Shown: positions 5,861 to 13,637, counted from the first letter of the stretch. The stretch is 16,319 nt of DNA from JAQCEJ01 sp046160425 (GCA_046160425.1 JBJXGP010000132.1:1-16319); one strand, 5' to 3'. The notes: generated by a model from the letters alone, not told the origin. A program made the numbers and translations.

Positions 5861-7171
5861 TTATTCCTCGGGGCGTTTCATCGCTTTGACGTGATTCGGC
5901 AATGCAAATATCGCGATGGACATCGCCATGGAGAGGAACACCAGTGCCAGCCAGAAACTCTCGCGATATCCGTATTTATCTGAAAGAAAACCATACAACC
6001 CCGCGACAAAACCCATCAGTACGGGAAACAGGCTGGTGTATGCCGTATATTGCCGGATCTGTTCCGGACGCGCAAACAAGACGATGTAATTCATGTAATA
6101 GAGATAGAACAATTCCCCGGCTCCCAGCCAGCCGAAGCTGGCGAGATACCACTTTCCCGGAACAAACAACGCCCAGATGATTCCGACGATGCAAGTCCCG
6201 GTCGTGACGAGGACGGGGACACGCGGATTGTACCGAACCATCAACAGGCCCAGTATGAATCCGAACGCACATTTGCAACCGAACCGCAGCGCCAGATTGG
6301 TTCCTGTATGTACTTCCGGCGCCTCCCCTGTGACATCTTTGACGTACAGCCCCACATTATTCATGATGTAACTGCTGCCGGCATACGTCAACAGGAAACC
6401 GAATAACGCTAAGAGGATGAGTGGGTTTCCCAGATATTCTTTGATCCCTGCGAAATTCTGTCGGAATGAGAGGTGTTCATCCTTTTCTTCTCGCGGCGGA
6501 ATCGTCACTCCCGACGACAGAAGTGCCAGCAGCAACATCACCGGGCCGGTGATGCCGTAGATCGTGATGTACGTCCAAGGCCTCTCGATAGGTTCGATTT
6601 TTATATTGAGAAATTCACCGGTGAGAATCAGCGACGCTGCCATTGAACCCAGTACGGCAAACATCGGGCCGATGGTAAATGCAATACTCAATGTCTTGCC
6701 GCGCCGTCGGGTGCTCATGCCTCGACCGAGCATTTCCCACATGCACATCGTGAATATGCCGTTGATGATGCCGGTCAAAGCCGCATGAATGACCAGCGCA
6801 GAAATGACCAGCGTGTTAGACGTCGTAAAAAACACGGCGGCTGTGATAAAACCGATCGCAGAGAGCGCAAAATACGAGCCAACCAGCATCGGTCGCATAT
6901 ACTTCGTCGACGTTAACAACCATGCCAGAATGACCGGCGTCGGCAAGACCCAGGCATTCACCGCCGAGGGGAGATTCGCCAGAAAATCGCTTCCCCCGAA
7001 TGACTTGATGATGTTTGCCTGCATGACCCCCACGTAGGTCACCGGTCCGACAAAATAAATGGCACACCATGAAAAGATATAAATCAGGGTGTTTCGCCGC
7101 TGCAATTCCTCGGAGAGCAGGCAGAAATCTTTATCGTTGGGATCGAGTAACGCCGGGTCGATGTTCGACAT
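5861..7171 (-). CDS. Major facilitator superfamily permease
   Basis: A 436-residue integral membrane protein with about 12 hydrophobic segments, a cytoplasmic basic loop STRRRGKT after the fifth or sixth, a central hydrophilic loop (PPREEKDEHLSF), and a late SDKYGYRESF loop resembling MFS motif A. Substrate cannot be read directly. Its place immediately before the BNR protein (34-base gap) and the aldolase suggests it imports the sugar or sugar acid they process. The ATG at 7171 (MSNIDPALL) is chosen as a typical soluble N-terminus before the first membrane segment. An in-frame GTG at 7225 would add 18 residues; neither has a convincing ribosome-binding site, so the start is uncertain. Base composition is somewhat less GC-rich than in neighbouring genes. 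Confidence 0.85.
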   Translation of the reverse strand: MSNIDPALLDPNDKDFCLLSEELQRRNTLIYIFSWCAIYFVGPVTYVGVMQANIIKSFGGSDFLANLPSAVNAWVLPTPVILAWLLTSTKYMRPMLVGSYFALSAIGFITAAVFFTTSNTLVISALVIHAALTGIINGIFTMCMWEMLGRGMSTRRRGKTLSIAFTIGPMFAVLGSMAASLILTGEFLNIKIEPIERPWTYITIYGITGPVMLLLALLSSGVTIPPREEKDEHLSFRQNFAGIKEYLGNPLILLALFGFLLTYAGSSYIMNNVGLYVKDVTGEAPEVHTGTNLALRFGCKCAFGFILGLLMVRYNPRVPVLVTTGTCIVGIIWALFVPGKWYLASFGWLGAGELFYLYYMNYIVLFARPEQIRQYTAYTSLFPVLMGFVAGLYGFLSDKYGYRESFWLALVFLSMAMSIAIFALPNHVKAMKRPEE

Positions 7172-7397
7172 ATGCTGTTCGGCCACGAGCGAATCTTTCA
7201 GCCAGAGGATAGATTTCACGATCACGGATCACTCGCGTCGCCAAACGGCAGCGAAAGCGTGCATTCCATTCTATCGGCGTCAAATGATACCGCAAGCAAA
7301 CGGCTGAAATCTCACCCCTGCGGACGCGGCGGAAAACTGTCGCGTTTTTGTCGCGGCGAGGACCGGCTATAAGCTACAGATCAGGACTTCTCCAATG

Positions 7398-7423
7398 AAA
7401 AAACCTCTGGCGTGCAGAGGTTT
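7398..7423 (-). terminator. Intrinsic terminator downstream of tRNA-Val
   Basis: AAACCTCTG (7401-7409) and CAGAGGTTT (7415-7423) form a perfect 9-bp stem with a 5-base loop. On the minus strand the stem runs straight into a T-run (complement of 7398-7403). It lies 22 bases after the 3' end of the tRNA on the same strand, as expected for Rho-independent termination, and it separates the tRNA from the MFS-led operon. Confidence 0.9.
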
Positions 7424-7445
7424 CCCAAGCGGCGGTAATGAACAG

Positions 7446-7518
7446 TGGGCCATGCAGGATTCGAACCTGCAACTTCTTCCTTGTAAGGGAAGCACGCTAA
7501 CCGTTGCGTCAATGGCCC
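7446..7518 (-). tRNA. tRNA-Val (anticodon TAC)
   Basis: A 73-nt cloverleaf folds cleanly on the minus strand: acceptor GGGCCAT/ATGGCCC, D stem ACGC/GCGT with an 8-base loop holding GG, anticodon stem CTTCC/GGAAG with loop CTTACAA, a 5-base variable loop, T stem GCAGG/CCTGC with loop TTCGAAT, and discriminator A. The loop places TAC at positions 34-36, decoding GTA/GTG valine. A35, C36 and A73 agree with valyl-tRNA synthetase identity elements. CCA is not encoded, so it must be added after transcription. It is transcribed alone, followed by the terminator at 7398-7423. No strong upstream promoter could be picked by eye. Confidence 0.95.
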
Positions 7519-7714
7519 CGAATATTCTGGCGATGGGCTTTCGCCTATCACATCCTGATTTCGATTCGACAACGCGGCGGCGTTTCGGGTTCGCTATCTC
7601 GCTAACTTTGCCCGGTCGCATCGTTATCGGCGGATGATTTTCATATCATAGTCTATTCGCTCCGCTTTGTGAAGAAACGAAAATACGCTGAACTCCTGAT
7701 GCTGGAGTCTCATC

Positions 7715-8854
7715 TTGAGCAATCCCCTCGATCTCCCGCTCGAATATAAGCCTCGGCTGCCGCGCGACAAATCGGTCGGCATTGGCTGCATCGGGGCGGG
7801 ATTCATCATGGCCGATTGTCATCTTGTCGCGTATCGGCAGGCGGGGTTCAATCCGGTTGCCATCGCTTCGCGAACGCCCCATCGCGCCGCCGAAGTCGCC
7901 CGGCGGCATGGGATTTCCGCGGTGTACGATGATTATCGGAAGCTGCTCGACGATCCGCGGGTGGAAGTGGTCGACGTCGCGGTTCCGCCGGATATCCAGA
8001 AGAGCGTCATCGCCGACGTCGTCGGGCACGCCGATCGCATTCGCGGCGTGCTCGCGCAAAAGCCGCTGGGGGTCGACTACGCCGAGGCGTGCGAGATCGT
8101 CCGCATGTGCCGCGAGGCGGGGATCGTGCTCGCCGTCAATCAGAACATGCGGTACGATCAATCGGTCCGCACGACGAAGCAGTTGCTCGACCGGGGGATG
8201 CTCGGCGAGCCGATTCTGGCGACGATCGACATGCGGGCCATTCCGCACTGGATGCCGTGGCAATCGCGATTGGGCTGGGTGACGCTGCGGATCATGAGCA
8301 TCCATCATCTCGATACGTTCCGCTACTGGTTCGGCGATCCCGAGCGCGTTTTCGCCAGCGTGCGGAGCGACCCGCGCACCGAAAAGAAATTCCCGCACAC
8401 CGACGGCATCTGTTTGTACATTCTCGAATACGCGAGCGGATTGCGAGCCGCGGCGTGGGACGACGTCTGGGCCGGGCCGGCTCTCGAAGGGGCCGCGAAA
8501 GAGATCGGCATCAACTGGCGGATCGAAGGCCGCGAAGGACTCGCCAAAGGGACGATCGGCTGGCCGGAGTATCCGCAACCGACGCCGAGCACGCTCGATT
8601 ACTCGACGATTCAATCAGAGGGGAAATGGATCCAGCCTCGCTGGAATGAAGTCTGGTTCCCCGACGCCTTCGCCGGTCCAATGGCCGATTTGTTATGCGC
8701 GCTCGAAGAGGGACACCCCCCCGACCTCAACGGCGACGACAATTTGCATACAATGGCGCTGGTCGAGGCCTGTTACCGGTCCGCGGCGGAACATCGTGCG
8801 GTGGGTTTGGGTGAGATTCTTTCTCCCTCTCCCGCTCACGGGCAAGGGAATTGA
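7715..8854 (+). CDS. GFO/IDH/MocA-family NAD(P)-dependent oxidoreductase
   Basis: A 379-residue protein with an N-terminal Rossmann fold and a C-terminal alpha/beta domain. Motifs are the dinucleotide loop GCIGAGF (24-30), the AQKPLG version of the EKP motif (K116, P117), NQNMRYD (142-148), and IHHLDTFRYWFGDP (196-209) with the usual H/D catalytic pair. The family oxidises or reduces sugars, inositols and related polyols. The start is a TTG at 7715 with GGAG seven bases upstream. That ribosome-binding site sits in a small hairpin (ACTCC 7692-7696 with GGAGT 7704-7708), which could damp translation. The last ten or so residues (SPSPAHGQGN) are encoded by an intergenic-type repeat hairpin and resemble no family sequence, so the original stop was probably displaced. 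It is followed at 115 bases by the methyltransferase gene. Confidence 0.9.
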   Translation: MSNPLDLPLEYKPRLPRDKSVGIGCIGAGFIMADCHLVAYRQAGFNPVAIASRTPHRAAEVARRHGISAVYDDYRKLLDDPRVEVVDVAVPPDIQKSVIADVVGHADRIRGVLAQKPLGVDYAEACEIVRMCREAGIVLAVNQNMRYDQSVRTTKQLLDRGMLGEPILATIDMRAIPHWMPWQSRLGWVTLRIMSIHHLDTFRYWFGDPERVFASVRSDPRTEKKFPHTDGICLYILEYASGLRAAAWDDVWAGPALEGAAKEIGINWRIEGREGLAKGTIGWPEYPQPTPSTLDYSTIQSEGKWIQPRWNEVWFPDAFAGPMADLLCALEEGHPPDLNGDDNLHTMALVEACYRSAAEHRAVGLGEILSPSPAHGQGN

Positions 8855-8859
8855 GAGGG
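8825..8859 (+). repeat. Hairpin repeat overlapping the 3' end of the oxidoreductase gene
   Basis: CCCTCTC (8825-8831) pairs with GAGAGGG (8853-8859), with an inner CCCG (8831-8834) / CGGG (8839-8842) stem. The oxidoreductase stop TGA (8852-8854) is inside the outer arm. A G-rich run with GGGG at 8857-8860 and 8873-8876 and a longer run near 8881-8885 follows. There is no T-run. It resembles a dispersed repeat inserted over a gene end. Confidence 0.65.
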
Positions 8860-8969
8860 GTGGTGTGATGGAGGGGTGGAGGGGGAGACGAAGAATTGGA
8901 GACGCTCATATTGGGTTCGATCGGATTGCTCATCAACTGCTGTAGCGCAAGCGTCAAGGGGATGACACG

Positions 8970-9605
8970 ATGACTTCACATGGCATGTTGACGATTATCG
9001 CCGCGATCGCGGCGGTGATTTTGGTTTTCATCGTCTGGCGCGGGGCGAGTCGGGTCTGGTCGTTGCCTTGTCCGTCGCTGGTGGCGTTTGCTCTGGAATC
9101 CAAATTCTACACGCGGATCACCGGGACGGAAAAAACGCTCGCACGGATCGGCCTCAAACCGGGGCAGCGCGTGCTCGAAATCGGTCCGGGACCGGGGCGA
9201 TTGCTGATCCCCGCCGCCGCGCGGGTCTTGCCGGGAGGCGAGGTGGTGGGGATCGACATCCAGCCCGGCATGATCGAACGCCTCGCCGCGCGAGCGCGGG
9301 AACTGCACATCACGAACCTGACCGCCATTCTGGGAGACGCCACGCAGCCGATCGTCCCCGCCGAGAGTTTCGACGTCGCCTTCCTGGTGACGACGCTCGG
9401 CGAGATCCCCGACCGAGCAGCGGCGATCGCCCAATGTTACCGCGCCCTCAAGCCCGGCGGAGTGCTGTCGATCAGCGAAATGCTCCCCGACCCGCACTAC
9501 CAGTCGCAGGCGACGGTCAAACGCCTCGCCGAAGCCGCCGGGTTTCGCTTGCAGTCGATCGTGGGAGGCAAGTGGCTGTTCACGGCGAATTTTGTGAAGG
9601 GGTGA
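8970..9605 (+). CDS. Membrane-anchored class I SAM-dependent methyltransferase
   Basis: A 211-residue protein that begins with one hydrophobic segment (about residues 6-24, followed by WRGASR), predicting an inner-membrane anchor with the catalytic domain in the cytosol. Class I methyltransferase motifs follow: motif I VLEIGPGPG (68-76), the ribose-binding acidic end of strand 2 at GID (94-96), LGDATQ (121-126), SFDVAFL (133-139), and RALKPGGVLSISE (158-170). This order resembles UbiE/COQ5-like enzymes. The substrate is not identifiable; a membrane or lipid-like acceptor is suggested only by the anchor. AAGGGGA lies about eight bases before the ATG. The gene converges on the HNH gene. Confidence 0.87.
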   Translation: MTSHGMLTIIAAIAAVILVFIVWRGASRVWSLPCPSLVAFALESKFYTRITGTEKTLARIGLKPGQRVLEIGPGPGRLLIPAAARVLPGGEVVGIDIQPGMIERLAARARELHITNLTAILGDATQPIVPAESFDVAFLVTTLGEIPDRAAAIAQCYRALKPGGVLSISEMLPDPHYQSQATVKRLAEAAGFRLQSIVGGKWLFTANFVKG

Positions 9606-9616
9606 AGTGGTGGTGG

Positions 9617-9719
9617 CATGGCTTGCCGCTTGGGGCAACCATGTTCTGCGTTCGTCGCCATGTCGTTCCATGCCTGCCCTGCTGCGCGATGCAGGCCTGC
9701 CCCCCGTCCGGGTGGGCCG
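9617..9719. repeat. Structured repeat region between convergent genes
   Basis: The 143-base gap between the methyltransferase and HNH-protein stops is almost entirely palindromic. CATGG-c-TTGCC (9617-9627) pairs with GGCAACCATG (9634-9643) with one bulge. GCCTGC (9672-9677) pairs with GCAGGC (9691-9696), which is itself part of the perfect palindrome GCAGGCCTGC (9691-9700). An imperfect C-run/G-run stem follows to 9719. It may serve as a two-way transcription block or be a dispersed repeat; no T-run is evident. Confidence 0.6.
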
Positions 9720-9748
9720 TTCATCTTTTGCTATGAGCTCGCCAGTCA

Positions 9749-10495
9749 TCAAATGGGCTTCGCGTCAGAATCTTCAAACGCCATGCAAAACATAAATGCT
9801 TCCCAAAACCTCAGAGTATAAAGGTGTAGTCCGTCCTCTTCCAAATAAGCCGAACGGTAATCAAAAACTTTCGGGCACACGGCGAGAGCCTGACCTGCCT
9901 TTGCGTCTGGGATGACGATACGACTTACAGGATCAGCAGGAACTATGTCCATCACATTCACTTTGCTCATTTCCCAACTCAGCGAGTATTGCTCCGGGAC
10001 GTCCTCATCGCGTTCGCAAAATTGGATGTCTTTGCAGGCTTGATACGGTATGTCCCGCTTATGATCGCGGTAGAACAAGCAACGTCCAATCTTGATGGCG
10101 ACTTGCTGCAATCGAATTTTATCGAAGTCCAAGCTGATGACACCAGGCGGCAGGACGATGCCACCTTCGGTGGTTGTCCGTTTCGTTTTCAATATGCTTC
10201 GCAGCAGTGTGGGTGTTTGTGGTTTCTCGGCTCGACGTTTTAAGTCATCCAATATGACATCGGCCATTTGCGGATTGACGTTGGCGACTAATGGATATGA
10301 GGCGTGGTAGAAGTACTCTTCATCTTCCTTATGTTGATTGTTACAAGAGATATGCGTTGGGACGACCCAAAGGTTCAGGCCGTCACGTAGCGACTTAGGA
10401 TAAAACTGTCTTGGTGGAACGTGTTCACGACTGATAGGATCACCGTCCATCGCGGGCTTACCGCAAAGGCAACAAATCTCGGTTGCGTCGCTCAT
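9749..10495 (-). CDS. HNH-endonuclease-like zinc protein
   Basis: A 248-residue protein whose first 60 residues form an HNH/zinc-finger-like unit: C8-x2-C11, then SREHVPP with E24 and H25, then THISCNNQHKEDEE with H48, C51, N52 and H55. This matches the CxxC...EH.P...H..C N pattern of HNH nucleases that bind structural zinc. The remaining approximately 190 residues are not recognised. It may be a nuclease or a nucleic-acid-binding protein; activity is unproven. AAGGAAA lies eight bases before the ATG. It starts 33 bases after xylA on the same strand, so it may be read through from xylA although the functions are unrelated. Its DNA is visibly more AT-rich than its neighbours and it is followed by structured repeats, both consistent with later acquisition. 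Confidence 0.68.
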   Translation of the reverse strand: MSDATEICCLCGKPAMDGDPISREHVPPRQFYPKSLRDGLNLWVVPTHISCNNQHKEDEEYFYHASYPLVANVNPQMADVILDDLKRRAEKPQTPTLLRSILKTKRTTTEGGIVLPPGVISLDFDKIRLQQVAIKIGRCLFYRDHKRDIPYQACKDIQFCERDEDVPEQYSLSWEMSKVNVMDIVPADPVSRIVIPDAKAGQALAVCPKVFDYRSAYLEEDGLHLYTLRFWEAFMFCMAFEDSDAKPI

Positions 10496-10528
10496 GACCG
10501 TTTCCTTGTGCGATGCCCCTCGCTTCTT

Positions 10529-11839
10529 TTACAAATAATCATTAATCACAGTCTCCAAAAACTCCTGTCGTCCACTCTGGTTTGCCGCCGGTTGGCCTTG
10601 TTTGAGCATGTATTTTTCGCAGTCGGCGAAACTGGCTTTGCCCGATTCGATTTGTTTGCCGATGCCGGTGTCGTAGGTGGCGTAGCGCTGCTTGACGAAG
10701 TCCTTGAGGACGCCGTCTTTGCGGATGGCGGCGGCGATTTTGGCTCCTCTGGCGAAGGCATCCATACCGCCGATGTGGGCGTAGAATAAATCGATCGGCT
10801 CGAAACTTTCTCGCCGCACTTTGGCGTCGAAGTTGACTCCGCCGGGCTGGAGTCCCTTCTGTTCGAGGATCACCAGCATGCACTGAGTGGTGAGATAGAT
10901 GTCGGTCGGGAACTGGTCGGTATCCCAGCCTAACAACAGATCGCCGGTGTTGGCGTCGATGCTGCCTAATGCATTGTGGATACGGGCGTATTCGAGTTCG
11001 TGCATCATCGTATGGCCGGCGAGCGTGGCGTGGTTGGTCTCGATGTTGAGCTTCACATGTCCTTCGAGATCGTGCCGATGGATGAAGTTCAAGCAGGCCG
11101 CCGCGTCGAAGTCGTATTGATGCTTGGTCGGTTCTTTCGGTTTAGGCTCGAAGAGAAACTGTCCCTTGAAGCCGATTTTTTTTGCGTGGTCGACCGCCAT
11201 GTGCATGAACGTGGCGAGATGATTCAGTTCGCGGCCGAGGTCGGTGTTGTACAAATTCATGTACCCCTCGCGGCCCCCCCAGAAGACATAATTCTCGCCG
11301 CCAAGTTCGTGCGTCGCTTCCATGACGTGCTTGACCTGAGCGGCGGCGAAGGCGAAGACGTCGGCGTTGGGGCTGGTGGCTGCTCCGTGCATGTAGCGGG
11401 GATGCGAAAACAGATTCGCCGTCCCCCACAGCAATTTGATGCCGGTCGCTTTCTGGGATTTCTTCAAGTGCTTGACGACGGCATCGAGATTCTTGTTCGA
11501 CTGCGCGAGCGTTTTCCCTTCGGGAGCGACGTCGCGGTCATGGAAACAGTAGAAATCGACGCCGAGCTTCTGCATGAATTCGAAGGCGACGTCGACGCGC
11601 TTCTTGGCGTTGTCGAGCGAATCGCTGCCGTCATCCCAAGGACGCTGCAATGTCGGCGCGCCGAAGGGGTCGCTCCCTGTTCCGCGGAACGTATGCCAAT
11701 AACAGACGCTGAAGCGGAGCAGTTCGCGCAGCGATTGCCCTTCGATGATTTCGTCGGGGTCGTAATGCTTGAAAGCGAGCGGGTTCTTGCTTTTCGGCCC
11801 TTCGTATTCGATGCGGGGGACTTGCGGAAAGTGCGCCAT
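10529..11839 (-). CDS. xylA: Xylose isomerase
   Basis: A 436-residue enzyme converting D-xylose to D-xylulose (and glucose to fructose), of the length typical for the longer class II form. All catalytic and metal residues are present, each one position below E. coli numbering: H100 and D103 (FHDRD), E231 and K233 (FEPKPKEP), E267 and H270 (IETNHATLAGH), D295 (SIDAN), D306 and D308 (WDTDQFPTD), and D338 (VNFDAK). The open frame extends upstream into crcB, but the ATG at 11839 (MAHFPQVPRIEYEG) is the conserved start. The protein is cytosolic. No xylulokinase or xylose regulator is present. The 110 bases between crcB and xylA contain short CTGCG repeats. Cotranscription with crcB upstream and the HNH gene downstream is possible. 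Confidence 0.97.
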   Translation of the reverse strand: MAHFPQVPRIEYEGPKSKNPLAFKHYDPDEIIEGQSLRELLRFSVCYWHTFRGTGSDPFGAPTLQRPWDDGSDSLDNAKKRVDVAFEFMQKLGVDFYCFHDRDVAPEGKTLAQSNKNLDAVVKHLKKSQKATGIKLLWGTANLFSHPRYMHGAATSPNADVFAFAAAQVKHVMEATHELGGENYVFWGGREGYMNLYNTDLGRELNHLATFMHMAVDHAKKIGFKGQFLFEPKPKEPTKHQYDFDAAACLNFIHRHDLEGHVKLNIETNHATLAGHTMMHELEYARIHNALGSIDANTGDLLLGWDTDQFPTDIYLTTQCMLVILEQKGLQPGGVNFDAKVRRESFEPIDLFYAHIGGMDAFARGAKIAAAIRKDGVLKDFVKQRYATYDTGIGKQIESGKASFADCEKYMLKQGQPAANQSGRQEFLETVINDYL

Positions 11840-11890
11840 GATGTCGGTCTTTCTGTGTGAGCTTGATCGATGGTCGGGAGATGGTTGATT

Positions 11891-11924
11891 ATCTGAATCT
11901 GCGTCGCTCTGCGTCAATCTGCGG
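11891..11924 (+). repeat. Short tandem CTGCG(TC) repeat between crcB and xylA
   Basis: Two 10-base units, CTGCGTCGCT (11898-11907) and CTGCGTCAAT (11908-11917), are followed by CTGCGG, with ATCTGAAT before them. Such imperfect ATCTGCGT-type tandem units occur as dispersed intergenic repeats in several phyla. No function is evident; they sit in the likely leader of xylA. Confidence 0.5.
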
Positions 11925-11949
11925 AGAGTCCCTTTTGATCTTTCGCCTG

Positions 11950-12342
11950 TCAATTCGCGACCGGCCAGATCCAGTGGGCAATGATGCGACCGCACTCGAC
12001 GGCGGCGAAGCAGAGGACGAGATGCCCGGCGATCGTCCACATCGCCGAGCGCGCGTCGCCGGAGTGCCAGAGTTGGACGGTCTCGTAGCCGAACGCCGAG
12101 TAGGTGGTGAACCCGCCGAGAATGCCGGTGACGAGAAAAAAACGCCACGTCGAGAGATGCTCGCCTCGCCCGCTGAAAAAGGTCATCGCGATCCCGATGA
12201 CGAAGCAGCCGATGACATTAACGGCGAGCGTTCCCGCCGGGAGAAACGCCGGGAAGCGGCGATGCACCACACCGGTGAGCACATGTCGCAACACGGCCCC
12301 GAGAAAACCGCCGAAGCCAACCGCGAGCCAGTGGGGGATCAT
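11950..12342 (-). CDS. crcB: CrcB/Fluc fluoride ion channel
   Basis: A 130-residue, four-helix inner-membrane protein that works as a dual-topology dimer and expels fluoride. Family motifs are GFGGFLGAVLRH (9-20), the pore asparagine N42 in LAVNVIGCFVIG, and GGFTTYSAFGYE (76-87), which carries the phenylalanine-box and sodium-site residues. Length is typical. The ATG overlaps the stop codon of the PQQ-type propeller gene (ATGA), so expression is translationally coupled to it. Accordingly no fluoride riboswitch is found in front of crcB, and I saw none in front of the propeller gene either. The usual partner of crcB in some genomes, a second crcB paralogue, is not in the window. Confidence 0.95.
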   Translation of the reverse strand: MIPHWLAVGFGGFLGAVLRHVLTGVVHRRFPAFLPAGTLAVNVIGCFVIGIAMTFFSGRGEHLSTWRFFLVTGILGGFTTYSAFGYETVQLWHSGDARSAMWTIAGHLVLCFAAVECGRIIAHWIWPVAN

Positions 12343-13565
12343 GGCTGGGCGATTTTCCAGAGATGTTTGTCGCTGCGGACGTATAAGCCTCCGTTCGATG
12401 CCGAGGGAGTGCAGAGGATCGTCTCTTGCAGGTCGTTCTCGGAGACGGTGATTCCTTCCTTGTCGCCGACTTTGACGACGTAGGCGAGTCCCATTTCGTT
12501 GAACAGGTAGATGTGTCCTCCCGCGGCGAGCGGGGTCGAACTGAACGGGCCGGTGACGCGCATCTTCCAGAGTTCCTCGCCGGTCTTGGGATCGATGCAC
12601 AAGAGCACTCCCGCTCGCGTCACGACGTAAATGCGGCCGTCGTAATAAATCGGGCTTGCCGTCGAGGGGGGAGCCTTGGGCGTTTGCCAGACGATTTCAG
12701 GTTCTTTGGCGTCACCCGCGGTGCGGAGCGCAGTCAGTCCGTTCGAGGGGACGAAGACGACCCCGTCGCCGGTCACACTCGAGGGAATTCCCGAAGCCCC
12801 TTGAGTATAAGTCCAGACGACTTCGCCCGATTGCGGATTCACCGCCTGCAAGTCGGAGGGGGACTGCAACAGCACCAGATCCCGTTCGGGAGTTTCGCCG
12901 CGCAGAATCGTCGGCGAGGCCCAGTTCGCGATCTGCGGTCGTTCGATCTTCCAGCGCGGCTCGCCGGTCTCGACGTTAAGCCCGGTGGAGAACGACTCGG
13001 CGTCGTTTTCGACCTGCACGATGAGCGTCTCACCAATCACGACCGGCGATGAGGCCATGCCGAGGCTGTTGCTGGCGTTGGGATAATCGTGCGTCAGGCC
13101 GCGAAACCAGAGCAAGTTGCCGTCGAGATCGAGACAGATGACGTCGTTGCTGGAATAGAAGGCGAAAATCCGCTTGCCGTCGCTCGCCGGGGTGGGGGTG
13201 GCGTTGCACATTTTCGGATGACACATCGTGCGTCCTGTCGCCCAGAATTGGCGTTCCCAGAGTTGCTCGCCGTTATTTGCGTCGAAGCAGGTGACGTGCA
13301 GACGGTCTTCGTGAAAGCCGCTGCTGCTGGTGACGACGACGCGATCGCCGATCACGATGGGGGTCGAGAGGCCGCGTCCCTTGAGATCGGCCTTCCACGC
13401 GATGTTATCTCCGGCGGCGGTCCACGAGAGGGGCAATTGTTCGTCGGCCGCGGTGCCGTCGGTGTTGTTGCCGCGGAACTGCAACCAGTCCCCCCCGCCG
13501 AAGAGCGCAACCGCGCCGACGGCGAACATCCATGTGGTGGCAAGTCGCTTCGTGGAATATCTCAT
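12339..13565 (-). CDS. Exported PQQ-type beta-propeller protein
   Basis: A 408-residue protein with an N-terminal export signal (MRYSTKR, then a hydrophobic stretch to about residue 22) and a mature start DWLQFRGNNTDG (26-37), common in planctomycete outer-compartment propeller proteins. PQQ-like repeats follow: VTCFDANNGEQLWER, VICLDLDGNLLWFRG, GLNVETGEPRWK, LQAVNPQSGEVVWTY and LLCIDPKTGEELWK, indicating a seven- or eight-bladed propeller. Such folds serve as PQQ dehydrogenases or as BamB-like scaffolds; no catalytic dehydrogenase residues were identified, so the function is open. The frame continues upstream to 13628, but the ATG at 13565 directly precedes the signal peptide. It overlaps crcB at its 3' end and lies 72 bases after the thioredoxin-NHL gene. 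Confidence 0.88.
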   Translation of the reverse strand: MRYSTKRLATTWMFAVGAVALFGGGDWLQFRGNNTDGTAADEQLPLSWTAAGDNIAWKADLKGRGLSTPIVIGDRVVVTSSSGFHEDRLHVTCFDANNGEQLWERQFWATGRTMCHPKMCNATPTPASDGKRIFAFYSSNDVICLDLDGNLLWFRGLTHDYPNASNSLGMASSPVVIGETLIVQVENDAESFSTGLNVETGEPRWKIERPQIANWASPTILRGETPERDLVLLQSPSDLQAVNPQSGEVVWTYTQGASGIPSSVTGDGVVFVPSNGLTALRTAGDAKEPEIVWQTPKAPPSTASPIYYDGRIYVVTRAGVLLCIDPKTGEELWKMRVTGPFSSTPLAAGGHIYLFNEMGLAYVVKVGDKEGITVSENDLQETILCTPSASNGGLYVRSDKHLWKIAQP

Positions 13566-13637
13566 GATGGTTCTCGCTTGTGAATTTATAAGAGCCTTAT
13601 CGCAATTTCGCGCACGTTGACATGGCACTCATCGCGA

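Noticed and set aside
4972..5889. Plus-strand open frame of 305 codons opposite the BNR-repeat gene
   Set aside because: Arg/Pro-rich shadow of a high-GC gene; the minus strand carries four Asp-boxes.
7226..7397. Promoter for the MFS permease operon
   Set aside because: A TTGACG hexamer is present on the minus strand but no acceptable -10 lies at 16-18 bases, so no promoter is called.
7646..8614. Minus-strand open frame of 322 codons opposite the oxidoreductase gene
   Set aside because: Arg/Pro/His-rich shadow frame; the plus strand has the GFO/IDH/MocA motifs and a ribosome-binding site.
11898..11923. CRISPR-like repeat
   Set aside because: Only about two and a half 10-base units with no spacers; a simple tandem repeat.
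13566..13637. Fluoride riboswitch ahead of the propeller-crcB pair
   Set aside because: I looked for the conserved GG-GATGG...CGCC core and saw nothing convincing in this short gap.
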